Made by a program: the position numbers and the translations under genes. Shown in pieces: positions 25,643 to 33,936 of a DNA stretch of 52,146 nt. Below the pieces are notes generated by a model that did not search any database, had not been told where the DNA came from, and saw only the letters and a program-made list of their open reading frames with translations. Origin of the DNA: CAZSTA01 sp964609495 [NCBI: uncultured bacterium] (GTDB lineage: Bacteria > CAZSTA01); assembly GCA_964609495.1 (NCBI GenBank), contig CAZSTA010000002.1, positions 1-52,146 on the forward strand. The letters run 5' to 3'. Position 1 is the stretch's first letter. The number at the start of each line of letters is the position of its first letter.

Positions 25643-25742
25643 ACCCTCCCCTAACCCCTCCCGTCAAGGGAGGGGAAACTAAAGAGATCGAGCTTATCTC
25701 GATGTTCCCTCACCCTATCCCTCTCCCACAGGGGGAGAGGGG
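25643..25742. repeat. dispersed palindromic repeat, copy A
   Basis: This ~100-base element consists of three consecutive hairpins: CCCCTCCC/GGGAGGGG (25655-25675), GAGAT/ATCTC (25684-25700) and CCCTCTCCC/GGGAGAGGG (25719-25741), joined by the conserved string AACTAAAGAGATC. The same three-hairpin layout recurs at 40797-40899. It has no coding capacity and occupies most of the 25582-25825 gap. Confidence 0.8.
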
Positions 25743-25825
25743 ACGTAAGCCTACTTGGATTTAGTGCCATTTCATAGTAACCTATCTATAGCTCCACCAC
25801 GACCCAAAAGATGAATAGGTCCCGC

Positions 25826-26977
25826 TCAGTATTCGTCAACATCAACAACATCGTAGTAATATGGAGAATCACCAATTGAACTAAAAACGTTCATTGTTGA
25901 GGCATGATCAAGCATCATACAATACTTTAAGGTCTCGAACGTACTATCATCCATCTCACCGCCACCAGCATATGACAGACTCTCCTGGGGTTGGATATAG
26001 CTGTAGTCAATACCAGCACCTGGGGCTCCAAGCTGACTCCCGCTAAATAGGTTCTGGGCAATCTGGCTGCGCTGAATAACAGAAGCCATTTCCCAGATAT
26101 AGCGGAAAAATCCCCAGATGATGCTCATACTACAGTAGAACTGCTTCTCCTCCTGCGAGAGCGTCGGAAAACGCCTCAGAACATCGGTCTTGGTTGACTC
26201 TATAGCCGAGTAGGTCCAATTCAGTTGCTCACCCGTGTTCAACTGGTAGATGAACGCGCTATACTCGAGCAAGGCATCCAGATCTTTGTTCGTCAGAATC
26301 AGGTCATTCGTCTCGTCAAAGGCCAGCACCTGCACATAGCGGTTCATCAATTGGATAAAAAGAGGCAACTCCGAAGCGAGCGTGTCTTTCGTCGCTTTGT
26401 AGAAGGCGACAACAAGCGATTGCCGAATCAGACCGATCTGAATTGGATCTGTTATCTGATACATTTTGTCGCGCGTCTCAGCCAGAGAGCGAGAATCAGT
26501 GATGAATTGCTGAGGATACGTCTGGAACTCCTCGATCAACTGCTCGGTCAATTCCTGACGCTCGAAGTTGCTCAGTGGTTGATTAATGATGAACTGCAAT
26601 ACATCAATGTAAGCGTTAATGTCATTCTGAGTCAGTTGATAGCCGCCAGCCTGAGGAAGCACACGAATAAAATCTATGGGGACAGAGTTGACATCCAGGA
26701 ACCGGAGCGCATCACCACTGATCTGCCAGGAATAGGGGGTAACAATTCCAGAGGTTGCATCCTTGAAGTAGATCATATTACCCTGAGTCCAGTAAGTACC
26801 GACACTTTGAGCGAAAACGTAGCTACCATCCTCCTTCAGTTCCATCTCCCAACCATACTGAGACGCATACCAATGTCCCAACAGCATTCGCGGATCCGCG
26901 GTGATATCAGCCGCGCTAGCGAGCGCGCCAATCAGACAAACAGCTATAAGCGAAAGATAAAGAGATTTCCCGAACAT
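25826..26977 (-). CDS. secreted protein of unknown function
   Basis: The 383-residue protein has a clear Sec signal peptide (MFGKSLYLSLIAVCLIGALA, cleavage near ASAA). Residues about 30-110 form a short beta-rich module (LLGHWYASQYGWEMELKEDG, then SYVFAQSVGTYWTQGNMIYF) resembling lipocalin-like extracellular domains. The remainder is mainly helical and Gln/Tyr-rich, and the C-terminus is acidic (YYYDVVDVDEY). GAGGAGGAAAAAGTT precedes the ATG. Codon use (CGC, GCG, CTG, CAG) and local GC differ from neighbouring genes, and a palindromic repeat flanks its 3' end, suggesting acquisition. I do not recognise the family. The single repeat and lack of operon partners give no further clue. Confidence 0.75.
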   Translation of the reverse strand: MFGKSLYLSLIAVCLIGALASAADITADPRMLLGHWYASQYGWEMELKEDGSYVFAQSVGTYWTQGNMIYFKDATSGIVTPYSWQISGDALRFLDVNSVPIDFIRVLPQAGGYQLTQNDINAYIDVLQFIINQPLSNFERQELTEQLIEEFQTYPQQFITDSRSLAETRDKMYQITDPIQIGLIRQSLVVAFYKATKDTLASELPLFIQLMNRYVQVLAFDETNDLILTNKDLDALLEYSAFIYQLNTGEQLNWTYSAIESTKTDVLRRFPTLSQEEKQFYCSMSIIWGFFRYIWEMASVIQRSQIAQNLFSGSQLGAPGAGIDYSYIQPQESLSYAGGGEMDDSTFETLKYCMMLDHASTMNVFSSIGDSPYYYDVVDVDEY

Positions 26978-27157
26978 AACTTTTTCCTCCTCTGTGACTC
27001 GACTTTGACAGATAGTTACTATGGATGGCTATCTGCTAGGGCAGGTGAAGTAGGTGTTATCTCAGCAGATATCTTCTCAGAGAGGGTTTAAATGCGTCTC
27101 CCTCAACTGATCTATCAAAGCTGAGTTTTGTGCCGTTGCATATATTCAAAAAATTAA

Positions 27158-27183
27158 CCCCTAACCTGAGCGATGGCTAGGGG
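27158..27183 (-). terminator. intrinsic terminator of the roadblock/MglA operon
   Basis: CCCCTAGCC pairs with GGTTAGGGG (minus) with one G-U, followed by TTAATTTTTT. It lies 168 bases after the last recognised gene of the operon (stop at 27351). The rest of 26978-27350 holds only a possible frameshifted small membrane frame (27216-27330). Confidence 0.7.
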
Positions 27184-27350
27184 TCTTTAAGTCAGTATTA
27201 CCCAAGCAAAATCATTCACATTCTCTGAATAGTGGGAAACTCGATAAATATCCAGAAAGCTCCAAGCATTCCAACAATTGAGCTAAAGATTGCAATTGGG
27301 CTTAATAGAAGAACATATTTACCCCTTATCCCAAGCTATCTACCCAGTGG

Positions 27351-27845
27351 TTACCGCTTATCCCAATCTCCAAAGACACTATCGAGCTTACTACCAGTAG
27401 CCTTTAAAAAACCCTCCTCCATCGTCGGCTCCTGCTGGCGCCTACTTTCGCTTTCAGTGACGCTAAAGATCTTCTCCAATTTCTGATGAGCCTGCTTTAC
27501 GAAAAGCCTTACTCTCCCCAGGGGAGTCGTATTATCAAAGATAACCATCAAGATAGTGCGACTTCCTACTACTGAAGTATGTATATTCTCCTGTTTGCCC
27601 TCATGAAATAGCAGGGTGAACTCGTTCTCTCCCAGGATTTTAGCCAACTCTCGCGTTGCCGCGAAATTACCAGCCGCTAAAGAGGAGATAGCTATAGAAT
27701 CTATATCAGAGGTATCTCCTTCTGCCGCGATAAGTTGTCCACTGCTATCTATCAAAAGAGTGCACTTGGCTCGGGATTTGGCTATCAATTCCTTAAGGCA
27801 CTTCGATATTAATTTGATCTCATCCTCATATAATACCTTAACCAT
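27351..27845 (-). CDS. roadblock/LC7-like protein
   Basis: The 164-residue protein has a roadblock-type alpha/beta core: an N-terminal helix (DEIKLISKCLKELIAKSRAK) and the strand pair CTLLIDSSGQLIAAEG, then AISSLAAGNFAATRELAKIL and the later strand RTILMVIFDNTTPLGRVRL. A tail of about 35 residues (SRRQQEPTMEEGFLKATGS) is extra. Roadblock proteins (MglB-like) regulate small Ras-like GTPases. It is the last gene of an operon with a roadblock protein, an MglA-like GTPase and a PATAN protein, so it probably acts on that GTPase. ATG is preceded by GGAGAAGATAAT. Confidence 0.8.
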   Translation of the reverse strand: MVKVLYEDEIKLISKCLKELIAKSRAKCTLLIDSSGQLIAAEGDTSDIDSIAISSLAAGNFAATRELAKILGENEFTLLFHEGKQENIHTSVVGSRTILMVIFDNTTPLGRVRLFVKQAHQKLEKIFSVTESESRRQQEPTMEEGFLKATGSKLDSVFGDWDKR

Positions 27846-27885
27846 ATTATCTTCTCCACTTATTCCCCAGAATAAACCTGTTATA

Positions 27886-28425
27886 TTAAGGCTTCTCTAT
27901 TTTGATAAGTCCTAGAGAAATAAGTTTATACATTATCCGACAGGTCTCTAGATCGCCATAACCGCTCTCTTTAGCTATCTGTCGAACAGTTCTCTTCCCA
28001 TCTATTAAGGCTAAATTCTTCCACTCCGCCGGTCTCAGACTTACCTCACTGGATCTACCGCCTACCAGGGGGGCAAAACGAGGCACAGCCTCCAAGGAAG
28101 GGATCTCCTTTCTAAGTTCTCTCCACTCGTCTATACGTCTGATTCCAGAGAAGATCAGCCTATCATTCCTCGTGCTTACCGTCCTCTTATCCGTCGAGAT
28201 ATCATTTTCGAACTCAAAATCTCCCTCAAAGAAATCGAATAATCTATAGACCGCCTCCTCCCCCTTGATATCCTCCAGAATGGCGTGAACTATCTCTCCC
28301 TCTATAAAATATATTGATCCTTCTCTCCCATCACTTCTAATAACTAGACGTCCATTACGACGACCGCTGCTTATAAGCTGGATGATATCCGGTAGGCTGA
28401 AATCAGTTAAGGTGCCCGCTAGCAT
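27886..28425 (-). CDS. PATAN (DUF4388) domain protein
   Basis: The 179-residue protein opens with the PATAN/DUF4388 signature: MLAGTLTDFSLPDIIQLIS, GRLVIRS, GSIYFIEGEIVHAIL and AVYRLFDFFEGDFEFE (residues 1-75). The C-terminal third resembles a small winged-helix-like tail (IDGKRTVRQIAKESGYGDLE). These proteins act as adaptors in polarity and chemotaxis-like systems with MglA/MglB. It starts 12 bases after the MglA-like gene stop, and GGATGGTGAAAA precedes its ATG. Confidence 0.85.
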   Translation of the reverse strand: MLAGTLTDFSLPDIIQLISSGRRNGRLVIRSDGREGSIYFIEGEIVHAILEDIKGEEAVYRLFDFFEGDFEFENDISTDKRTVSTRNDRLIFSGIRRIDEWRELRKEIPSLEAVPRFAPLVGGRSSEVSLRPAEWKNLALIDGKRTVRQIAKESGYGDLETCRIMYKLISLGLIKIEKP

Positions 28426-28437
28426 TTTTCACCATCC

Positions 28438-29016
28438 CTATCCTACCTTTCGCAGCACCAACTTGCTTATCGTCTTCAAGGTGCTAAAAACACCGAGCCC
28501 CTCTACCGCTACACTCTCAAAACAAGGAACATTATTAAAGTTCAATTGCTCCTGAAGAAGTTCAATGGGAGCTATATTGGGCAGATCCCTCTTATTGTAT
28601 TGCAAAACTAAAGGAATATTCCGAATATCATCCCTCTGCTGAGTTAAGTTATGCTCTAAATTTCGCATACTAGATAAATTAGCGTCAAGCCTCTCCATTT
28701 GAGAATCGGCTACAAACACTACTCCATCCACACCTTTTAAGATGAGACGTCTACTAGCATCATAGAAATCCTGACCAGGTACCGTATATAGATGAAACCT
28801 GGTCCGAAATCCCTGAATTTTACCTACATCAATGGGTAGAAAATCGAAGAATAGTGTTCTCTCCGTCTCAGTAGCCAAAGATATCATTTTCCCCTTAGAC
28901 TCAGGGGCTATCCTTTTGAAGATATAACGGAGATTACTCGTCTTGCCACTCAAGCCAGGTCCATAATAGACTATCTTACAATTTATCTCTCGGGAAGAGT
29001 AATTTATAAACGCCAT
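28438..29016 (-). CDS. MglA-like small Ras-family GTPase
   Basis: The 192-residue GTPase has P-loop GPGLSGKTS (19-27), switch-region TVPGQDFYDASRR (78-90) and specificity motif NKRD (141-144). The change of the Ras DxxG to TVPGQ is characteristic of the MglA group, which sets cell polarity and controls type IV pili or gliding in myxobacteria and Thermus. The start MAFINYSSREINCKIVYYGP is family-typical, and GAGGAG precedes the ATG. Neighbours on both sides are roadblock (MglB-like) and PATAN proteins in one operon. Whether this organism is motile cannot be judged from the window. Confidence 0.92.
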   Translation of the reverse strand: MAFINYSSREINCKIVYYGPGLSGKTSNLRYIFKRIAPESKGKMISLATETERTLFFDFLPIDVGKIQGFRTRFHLYTVPGQDFYDASRRLILKGVDGVVFVADSQMERLDANLSSMRNLEHNLTQQRDDIRNIPLVLQYNKRDLPNIAPIELLQEQLNFNNVPCFESVAVEGLGVFSTLKTISKLVLRKVG

Positions 29017-29067
29017 CTCATACTCCTCATCATCAAAGTTTTAAGTGAGAGAACACTCCTTCGAATA

Positions 29068-29421
29068 TTAAATTGAACTTTCTATCACGTCCTTATTCTT
29101 TCTTATCGTATATCTGATTCGACCCAGATTACTTGTAGCCTCAGCGATAATCGCTAAGATAGCTTCCTCTCCGATAGGAGAAAGAACCATAGGTCCTCCT
29201 TCATATTCTATCATAGCCTGGGTCAAAGGCCCTAAATCGAGTTCCTTACTCATCGCCTCTGGCGAGCCAAGACCGGTAGAGGCAATAGCTCCTAAAAACT
29301 CGATATCCGCCTCATTCTCAGCAGATCCCTCTATAACGAAACCATCTCTTCCCACAATAAGAGCCGCCTTCACTCCTTTGATATCTGTGAAAATTTTTAA
29401 TAGTTCTTCTAAGCTTGGCAT
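29068..29421 (-). CDS. roadblock/LC7 protein, MglB-like
   Basis: This 117-residue roadblock protein reads MPSLEELLKIFTDIKGVKAA, LIVGRDGFVIEGSAEN, and later GPMVLSPIGEEAILAIIAEA before a short C-terminal helix. It is the size of MglB, the GTPase-activating partner of MglA, whose homologue starts 51 bases downstream. I set the start at ATG 29421 behind GAGAGGTGTAATT; an upstream in-frame ATG would add 16 residues outside the fold. It is the first gene after the promoter at 29540-29568. Confidence 0.88.
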   Translation of the reverse strand: MPSLEELLKIFTDIKGVKAALIVGRDGFVIEGSAENEADIEFLGAIASTGLGSPEAMSKELDLGPLTQAMIEYEGGPMVLSPIGEEAILAIIAEATSNLGRIRYTIRKNKDVIESSI

Positions 29422-29539
29422 AATTACACCTCTCAATCCCGACTCTGGCAATCGGCAATAACTGCTCATCCAGCTCTTCGATAATCCTAGCTCCCGCTAC
29501 GCCGAATCGCCCCTTGATTGGAAATCGGATGTCAATTTA

Positions 29540-29568
29540 ACTATATCATATTACAGAGAAAAAGTCAA
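29540..29568 (-). promoter_or_regulatory. sigma-70-type promoter of the roadblock-MglA-PATAN operon
   Basis: On the minus strand TTGACT (29568-29563), 17 bases, TATAGT (29545-29540). Leader to the first gene is about 110 bases. Confidence 0.65.
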
Positions 29569-29625
29569 ATATTTTCTAATTTTGTCGATGTTCTATCTGG
29601 ACGAAAGCTGGCTAAGAAAGCAATC

Positions 29626-29664
29626 TCAATGAAAAAAGCCCACCTCTGCCTTCGAAAAGGCGAG
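29626..29664 (-). terminator. probable intrinsic terminator after the single roadblock gene
   Basis: In the minus direction CTCGCCTT and AAGGCAGAG form a stem with one bulged A and a UUCG-like loop, followed a few bases later by GGGCTTTTTTC. It ends the transcript of the gene that stops at 29687 and insulates it from the next promoter. Confidence 0.6.
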
Positions 29665-29686
29665 ACAAGTTCAAGTAGGATTAAGA

Positions 29687-30049
29687 TTATATATACAACT
29701 CATTCATCAGCCAAGGAATTACCTTTCTGAACTCCACCCTAGCCCTTCCTATGCTTCCATTGCGAAGGAGAGATACACTTACATAATACTCCGGCCCGAT
29801 CATCTTGGCGATAACGATGATCTCCTTCATCTGGAGTATTAACTCATCTACCTCACCTACTCCTAGATTATCCGCGGCTCGGGTTGCCGCCTTTAACATA
29901 GTGGCGAATTCCACGTCCGCCACGGTGGGGTCTAACTCAGGATAGGTGTTGTAAACATCTATCCCTATCCCATCCATCCCTACTAAACTAGCAGCGACCG
30001 CTCCCGCCACATTGTCAACTAAGCCCTTTAAAACATCTCTGAATTCCAA
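29687..30049 (-). CDS. roadblock/LC7 protein
   Basis: The 120-residue protein has the full roadblock pattern: VLKGLVDNVAGAVAASLVGM, DGIGIDVYNTYPELD, VEFATMLKAATRAADNLGVG, then the regular strands ELILQMKEIIVIAKMIG and YYVSVSLLRNGSIGRARVEF. The start is TTG 30049, eight bases after GGGAG. It has its own terminator, so it is a separate unit next to the MglA operon. Presumably another regulator of the same or a related GTPase. Confidence 0.85.
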   Translation of the reverse strand: MEFRDVLKGLVDNVAGAVAASLVGMDGIGIDVYNTYPELDPTVADVEFATMLKAATRAADNLGVGEVDELILQMKEIIVIAKMIGPEYYVSVSLLRNGSIGRARVEFRKVIPWLMNELYI

Positions 30050-30128
30050 TCTATCAACTCCCTACTAGAGATAATTGAACTGCTATGGTAACCAGGCTTG
30101 GTGACTATAATATAACTTCTATTAATTA

Positions 30129-30166
30129 GTAAGGAAACCGGGGATTTTTCTTCCCAGTTTCCTTAC
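30129..30166 (-). terminator. hairpin after porB
   Basis: GTAAGGAAAC (30129-30138) pairs perfectly with GTTTCCTTAC (30157-30166), 21 bases after the porB stop. No U-run follows, so it may stabilise the 3' end rather than terminate. Confidence 0.55.
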
Positions 30167-30186
30167 CTCATTTACAAGAAGAAATA

Positions 30187-31125
30187 TTACTTCTCCCCAC
30201 AACGTTCCAAGAGCTTCTCCCATCTCTTATCGATCCATTGTTGGTTTTCCTCTATTATATGCTTGTTCTCATCTTTCAGCAGATGGTTGAATCTCCTTTG
30301 AGCCTTAATCCAATCGATGAAGGGCCGTTTCTTTCTGGGCTTGTAAGTTAGCTTCCACTCCCCATTCACTACCTCGAAGAGCGGCCAGAAACAAGTCTCC
30401 ACAGCTAAACGATTTATCTCAACCGATTTCTCAATATCGAATCTCCAACCTCGATGACAGCTAGACAAGGTATTGATGAAGGTTGGACCGTCGGTATTTA
30501 GGGCCTTGGTAACCTTATCAGTAAGATCCCTCCAGTGACTGCATGAGGTCTGAGCGACATAGGGAATATTGTGAGCAACCATTATCCCTGTTAGATCCTT
30601 GGGATATTGGGTCTTACCAGGGACAACACTCCCCGCCGGGCTGGTAGTAGTGGATGCTCCCCGAGGGGTAGAGCTTGAACGCTGGATGCCGGTGTTCATA
30701 TAGCCTTCATTATCATAACATATATAGAGCATCCGATGTCCACGCTCCATAGCCCCTGAAAGCGATTGCAGTCCAATATCATAAGTTCCTCCATCGCCTC
30801 CAAAAGCGATGAATCTGATCTCCTTATCCTTGGGTATTCTCCCTCTCTTCTTCAAAGCTCTATAAGCCGTCTCTGCACCGCTTATGGTCGCCGCTACGTT
30901 CTCAAAAGCATTATGTATATAAGGGATCTTCCAGGCGGTGTAGGGATAGATCGTGGTTCCCACCTCTAAACAGCCAGTGGCACAGCCGACAACTAAATCT
31001 TTTCCCTCCTCATTAGCCGCAAGTAACACTTGACGAATAGATATAGTGGCGGCACAGCCAGCGCAGAGCCTATGTCCGCCACTCAATAGATCCTCTCTCT
31101 TAGATAGTTCCCTCAAACTTGGCAT
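30187..31125 (-). CDS. porB: pyruvate:ferredoxin oxidoreductase (pyruvate synthase) beta subunit
   Basis: The 312-residue subunit binds thiamine diphosphate and one 4Fe-4S cluster. The first cluster ligands are in HRLCAGCAA (Cys21, Cys24), with further Cys in VVGCATGC and QTSCSHWRD. The ThDP/Mg segment is AFGGDGGTYDIG followed by YDNEGYMNTGIQRS. The C-terminus KPRKKRPFIDWIKAQRRFNH is typical of pyruvate synthase PorB rather than 2-oxoglutarate enzymes. I choose ATG 31125 because TTAGGAGG lies eight bases upstream; the GTG three codons earlier overlaps that site. It is the last gene of porG-porD-porA-porB. Product: acetyl-CoA, CO2 and reduced ferredoxin. Confidence 0.93.
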   Translation of the reverse strand: MPSLRELSKREDLLSGGHRLCAGCAATISIRQVLLAANEEGKDLVVGCATGCLEVGTTIYPYTAWKIPYIHNAFENVAATISGAETAYRALKKRGRIPKDKEIRFIAFGGDGGTYDIGLQSLSGAMERGHRMLYICYDNEGYMNTGIQRSSSTPRGASTTTSPAGSVVPGKTQYPKDLTGIMVAHNIPYVAQTSCSHWRDLTDKVTKALNTDGPTFINTLSSCHRGWRFDIEKSVEINRLAVETCFWPLFEVVNGEWKLTYKPRKKRPFIDWIKAQRRFNHLLKDENKHIIEENQQWIDKRWEKLLERCGEK

Positions 31126-31144
31126 TAATTGCACCTCCTAAGTA

Positions 31145-31168
31145 TAACGGAACTGCTGAGTTCCGTTA
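31145..31168 (-). terminator. perfect 10-bp hairpin between porA and porB
   Basis: TAACGGAACT (31145-31154) pairs with AGTTCCGTTA (31159-31168), with a GCTG loop. It includes the porA stop codon and ends about 10 bases before the porB ribosome site, so it may tune porB translation or mRNA decay. Confidence 0.6.
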
Positions 31169-32344
31169 CTCTCTAACCCCTAGATAATCAACGTATTTTT
31201 CCACCTTACCCGTCTCCTTGATCTTATCTAGATCTTTGTAAACACTTTCCAGATGATCGAGATCGATATCGCGTCCTCCCAGTCCATAGATATAGTTGAC
31301 AATAGGAATACTCCCATTTACCCCATAGAGGGCAGATCTCAGCTCGGAGAAGACAGGACCTCCGAACGCTCCAAAGGAAGCAGATCTATCAAGAACCGCG
31401 ATCGCCTTAACCTCACTTAAGGCTTTCACTAGCTCCTCTCTGGGGAAAGGACGGAAGACTCTCAGTTTTATCAATCCTACTGGCTGTCCCTTCGCTCTTA
31501 AATCATCTACGATAGTTCTTGCTGTTCCCGCAGTCGAGCCTAGAGCTATGATCGCCGTCTCCGCTCCGTCCATCCTATATTCATCAAATAATCTATACTT
31601 ACGTCCCGATAGCTTCTCATACTTCTTTGCCACCTCGAGAATAACTCCCTTGGCATGCTCCATCGCTTCAACTTGCTGCCTCTTATGCTCGAAGTAGTAA
31701 TCATGAAAGTCCAGAGGGCCAAAAGTTACTGGATTATCGGTATCAAGTAGGGAATACCTAGCCTGGTAAGTACCGATGAATTCCTTAACTTCTTCATCAT
31801 CTAGGATCTCTACTCTCTCTAGAGTATGACTTATGATAAACCCATCTAGCGTAATCATCGTGGGAAGCAATACGTCGGGATTCTCGGATATACTCACCGC
31901 TTGTAAGACGTTATCATAAACCTCCTGAGAATTCTCGGAATAAAGCTGAAGCCAACCTGAATCCCTGGTACCCATCGAATCACTGTGGTCACAATGAATG
32001 TTGATTGGGCCGGAAAGAGCCCGGTTGACCACTGGCATAGCTATTGGGCAACGCAGGGAGGCGGCGATATAAACGATCTCCCACATTAAAGCTAAACCAT
32101 TCGCCGAGGTAGCGGTCATCGCTCTGGCTCCGGAGCATGATGCTCCTACCACCGCGCTCATAGCGCTATGCTCCGATTCCACCAGAATCATCTCCGTCTC
32201 CACCTCACCATTAGCTACGAAATCGGCGAATTTCTGTACCAACTCGGTCTGCGGCGTGATCGGATAAGCCGCAACTACATCAGGGTCTATCTGGCGCATC
32301 GCTTCAGCCGCCGCTTCATTTCCCGTTAAAGACTTCACTTTCAT
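31166..32344 (-). CDS. porA: pyruvate:ferredoxin oxidoreductase alpha subunit
   Basis: The 392-residue subunit shows the domain I signature GNEAAAEAMRQIDPDVVAAY followed by PITPQTELVQKFADF, then VESEHSAMSAVVGASCSGAR, which shape the active site with the beta subunit. Domain II begins near residue 255 (TAIIALGSTAGTARTIVDDL). AGGAGGAGTTACCAGG precedes the ATG. The gene lies 18 bases after porD and is separated from porB by a hairpin over its stop codon. Length is normal for PorA. Confidence 0.94.
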   Translation of the reverse strand: MKVKSLTGNEAAAEAMRQIDPDVVAAYPITPQTELVQKFADFVANGEVETEMILVESEHSAMSAVVGASCSGARAMTATSANGLALMWEIVYIAASLRCPIAMPVVNRALSGPINIHCDHSDSMGTRDSGWLQLYSENSQEVYDNVLQAVSISENPDVLLPTMITLDGFIISHTLERVEILDDEEVKEFIGTYQARYSLLDTDNPVTFGPLDFHDYYFEHKRQQVEAMEHAKGVILEVAKKYEKLSGRKYRLFDEYRMDGAETAIIALGSTAGTARTIVDDLRAKGQPVGLIKLRVFRPFPREELVKALSEVKAIAVLDRSASFGAFGGPVFSELRSALYGVNGSIPIVNYIYGLGGRDIDLDHLESVYKDLDKIKETGKVEKYVDYLGVRE

Positions 32345-32362
32345 CCTGGTAACTCCTCCTTG

Positions 32363-32665
32363 TTATTCTTCAAATTCGCTCTCGAGGACCATAGTGATTG
32401 CCTTCACCTTGGGGGGACATTCATAGGCGCAGATTCCACATCCCTTGCAATGTTCGAGGTCATATTCCTCCTGCACCTTGCCATCCTTGACTATCACTGC
32501 TGAATCTGGACAATATATCCAGCATCTGAGGCAATTTATGCACTTATCCATATCGCGCACTGGGCGGTAAGTCCTCCAAGAGCCAGTTTCATAATCCTCG
32601 GCATTTCCAGCCTTGTCTATTACCCCCCCGATTGGGATCTCCTTCCAACCTTTCTCCTTAATCAA
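32363..32665 (-). CDS. porD: pyruvate:ferredoxin oxidoreductase delta (ferredoxin) subunit
   Basis: This 100-residue subunit carries two 4Fe-4S clusters, with ligands in CINCLRCWIYC (Cys42, 45, 48, 52) and CKGCGICAYEC (Cys73, 76, 79, 83). It passes electrons from PorB to ferredoxin. The start is TTG 32665, whose last two bases overlap the porG TGA (TTGA), so translation is probably coupled. Confidence 0.94.
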   Translation of the reverse strand: MIKEKGWKEIPIGGVIDKAGNAEDYETGSWRTYRPVRDMDKCINCLRCWIYCPDSAVIVKDGKVQEEYDLEHCKGCGICAYECPPKVKAITMVLESEFEE

Positions 32666-33234
32666 TCCTCTTTCACCTCCTCATAAGCTCTCTTAATAGC
32701 CCTAATATTCCCCTGCACTATCTTATCTGAGAACTTTCCAGAGAACTTATGTCTCACTCCACTTAGAAGAAGCTCAATATCAAGCAGGTCGGTTGCCTTA
32801 AGCAGAGCCCCGATCATGGGAGTGTTAGGGATAGGTCTTCCCAATTCATCCATGGAGATCCCTGTAGCATCTATAGTATAGAGCTTTCCACCCTTTAACT
32901 TCGTCTTCTCCCTTATCTCGGAAGGAGATTTGGTACTATTTACCAACAGCACTCCGTCCTCATCCAAACCATCAGTAACATCTACCGTATCAAGCAGGGA
33001 ATCGTCGAGCACCACTACCATATCCGGCTCACTTACATGACAATGGAGATAGATCGGTTTGCCGCTTATCCGATTGAAGCTACGTATCGGAGCTCCCATT
33101 CTCTCTGGTCCATAATCGGGGAAGCCCTGACCATACTTACCTTCTTCGACCGCAGCCTCGGCTAACAACAAGGCGGCTGTCTTAGCTCCTTGGCCCCCCC
33201 TTCCATGCCAACGAATTTCTATTAAATCCTTCAT
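32662..33234 (-). CDS. porG: pyruvate:ferredoxin oxidoreductase gamma subunit
   Basis: The 190-residue subunit begins MKDLIEIRWHGRGGQGAKTA, the family's hallmark GRGGQG loop, and continues with YGQGFPDYGPERMGAPIRSF. I choose ATG 33234 (behind GGGAGTTGAGG); a TTG seven codons upstream overlaps the ribosome site. It is the first gene of porGDAB and lies 60-80 bases after recR, so it may be read with the dnaX-ybaB-recR transcript. Confidence 0.93.
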   Translation of the reverse strand: MKDLIEIRWHGRGGQGAKTAALLLAEAAVEEGKYGQGFPDYGPERMGAPIRSFNRISGKPIYLHCHVSEPDMVVVLDDSLLDTVDVTDGLDEDGVLLVNSTKSPSEIREKTKLKGGKLYTIDATGISMDELGRPIPNTPMIGALLKATDLLDIELLLSGVRHKFSGKFSDKIVQGNIRAIKRAYEEVKED

Positions 33235-33316
33235 ATACCTCAACTCCCTTTTCAATTAATATTATCAATAATTTAGCCTCTTATCGCTAAAATTTCGGCT
33301 AATAATCGAATATAGC

Positions 33317-33922
33317 TTATTTAGACATAGTTCTTCTTCCCTCTAAAGCTTTAGCTAGGGTCACCTCATCGGCGAACTCCAGATCGCCCCCCACCGGTAA
33401 TCCATGAGCTATGCGGGTTACTGTAACCTCTAAAGGTGCCAATAAGCCAACTATATAGGTAGCTGTAGCCTCTCCCTCTACATTGGGATCGGTGGCGATT
33501 ATCGCCTCCTTTATATTATTACTTTTCACCCTATCCAGTAGTTCCTTGATCTTGAGGTTCTCAGGGCCGATGCCTTCGATCGGTGATATAGCTCCTAGGA
33601 GAACGTGATAGAGGCCCTTATATTCCCTGGTTCTCTCCATAGCTATAACATCCTTCGCTTCCTCAACCACACATATGACCGAGCGATCCCTATTCTCATC
33701 CCGACATATAGCACACGGATCCTGATCGGTTATGTTAAAACATATCGAGCATCGCCCTATCTTCTCCTTCACCTCTAATAAGGACTTGACCAGAGTTTCG
33801 ATCTCCTCCTTAGGAGTCTTTAAAACATAGAAAGCTAGGCGCTGAGCTGTCTTAGGACCTATGCCCGGCATTTTGCGAAATTCATCTATCAACCTAGCCA
33901 CAGGCTCTACATAGAAGCGCAT
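33317..33922 (-). CDS. recR: recombination mediator RecR
   Basis: The 201-residue protein has the RecR layout: helix-hairpin-helix near residues 9-30 ([20 protein letters not shown]), a four-Cys zinc finger [16 protein letters not shown] and a Toprim segment [16 protein letters not shown], ending [20 protein letters not shown]. It works with RecF/RecO to load RecA at gaps. GGAGAGGGATT precedes the ATG. It follows ybaB by 14 bases in the widely conserved dnaX-ybaB-recR order. Confidence 0.96.
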   Translation of the reverse strand: MRFYVEPVARLIDEFRKMPGIGPKTAQRLAFYVLKTPKEEIETLVKSLLEVKEKIGRCSICFNITDQDPCAICRDENRDRSVICVVEEAKDVIAMERTREYKGLYHVLLGAISPIEGIGPENLKIKELLDRVKSNNIKEAIIATDPNVEGEATATYIVGLLAPLEVTVTRIAHGLPVGGDLEFADEVTLAKALEGRRTMSK

Positions 33923-33936
33923 AATCCCTCTCCATA

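Noticed and set aside
26225-27091. Long open frame (288 codons) on the plus strand
   Set aside because: It is antisense to the secreted 383-residue protein, which has a signal peptide and ribosome site; the antisense translation shows no domain-like features.
29574-29686. GGACGAAAGCTGGC segment suggesting a cyclic-di-GMP riboswitch
   Set aside because: Conserved core and pairing of that riboswitch are absent, and the orientation does not match the genes.
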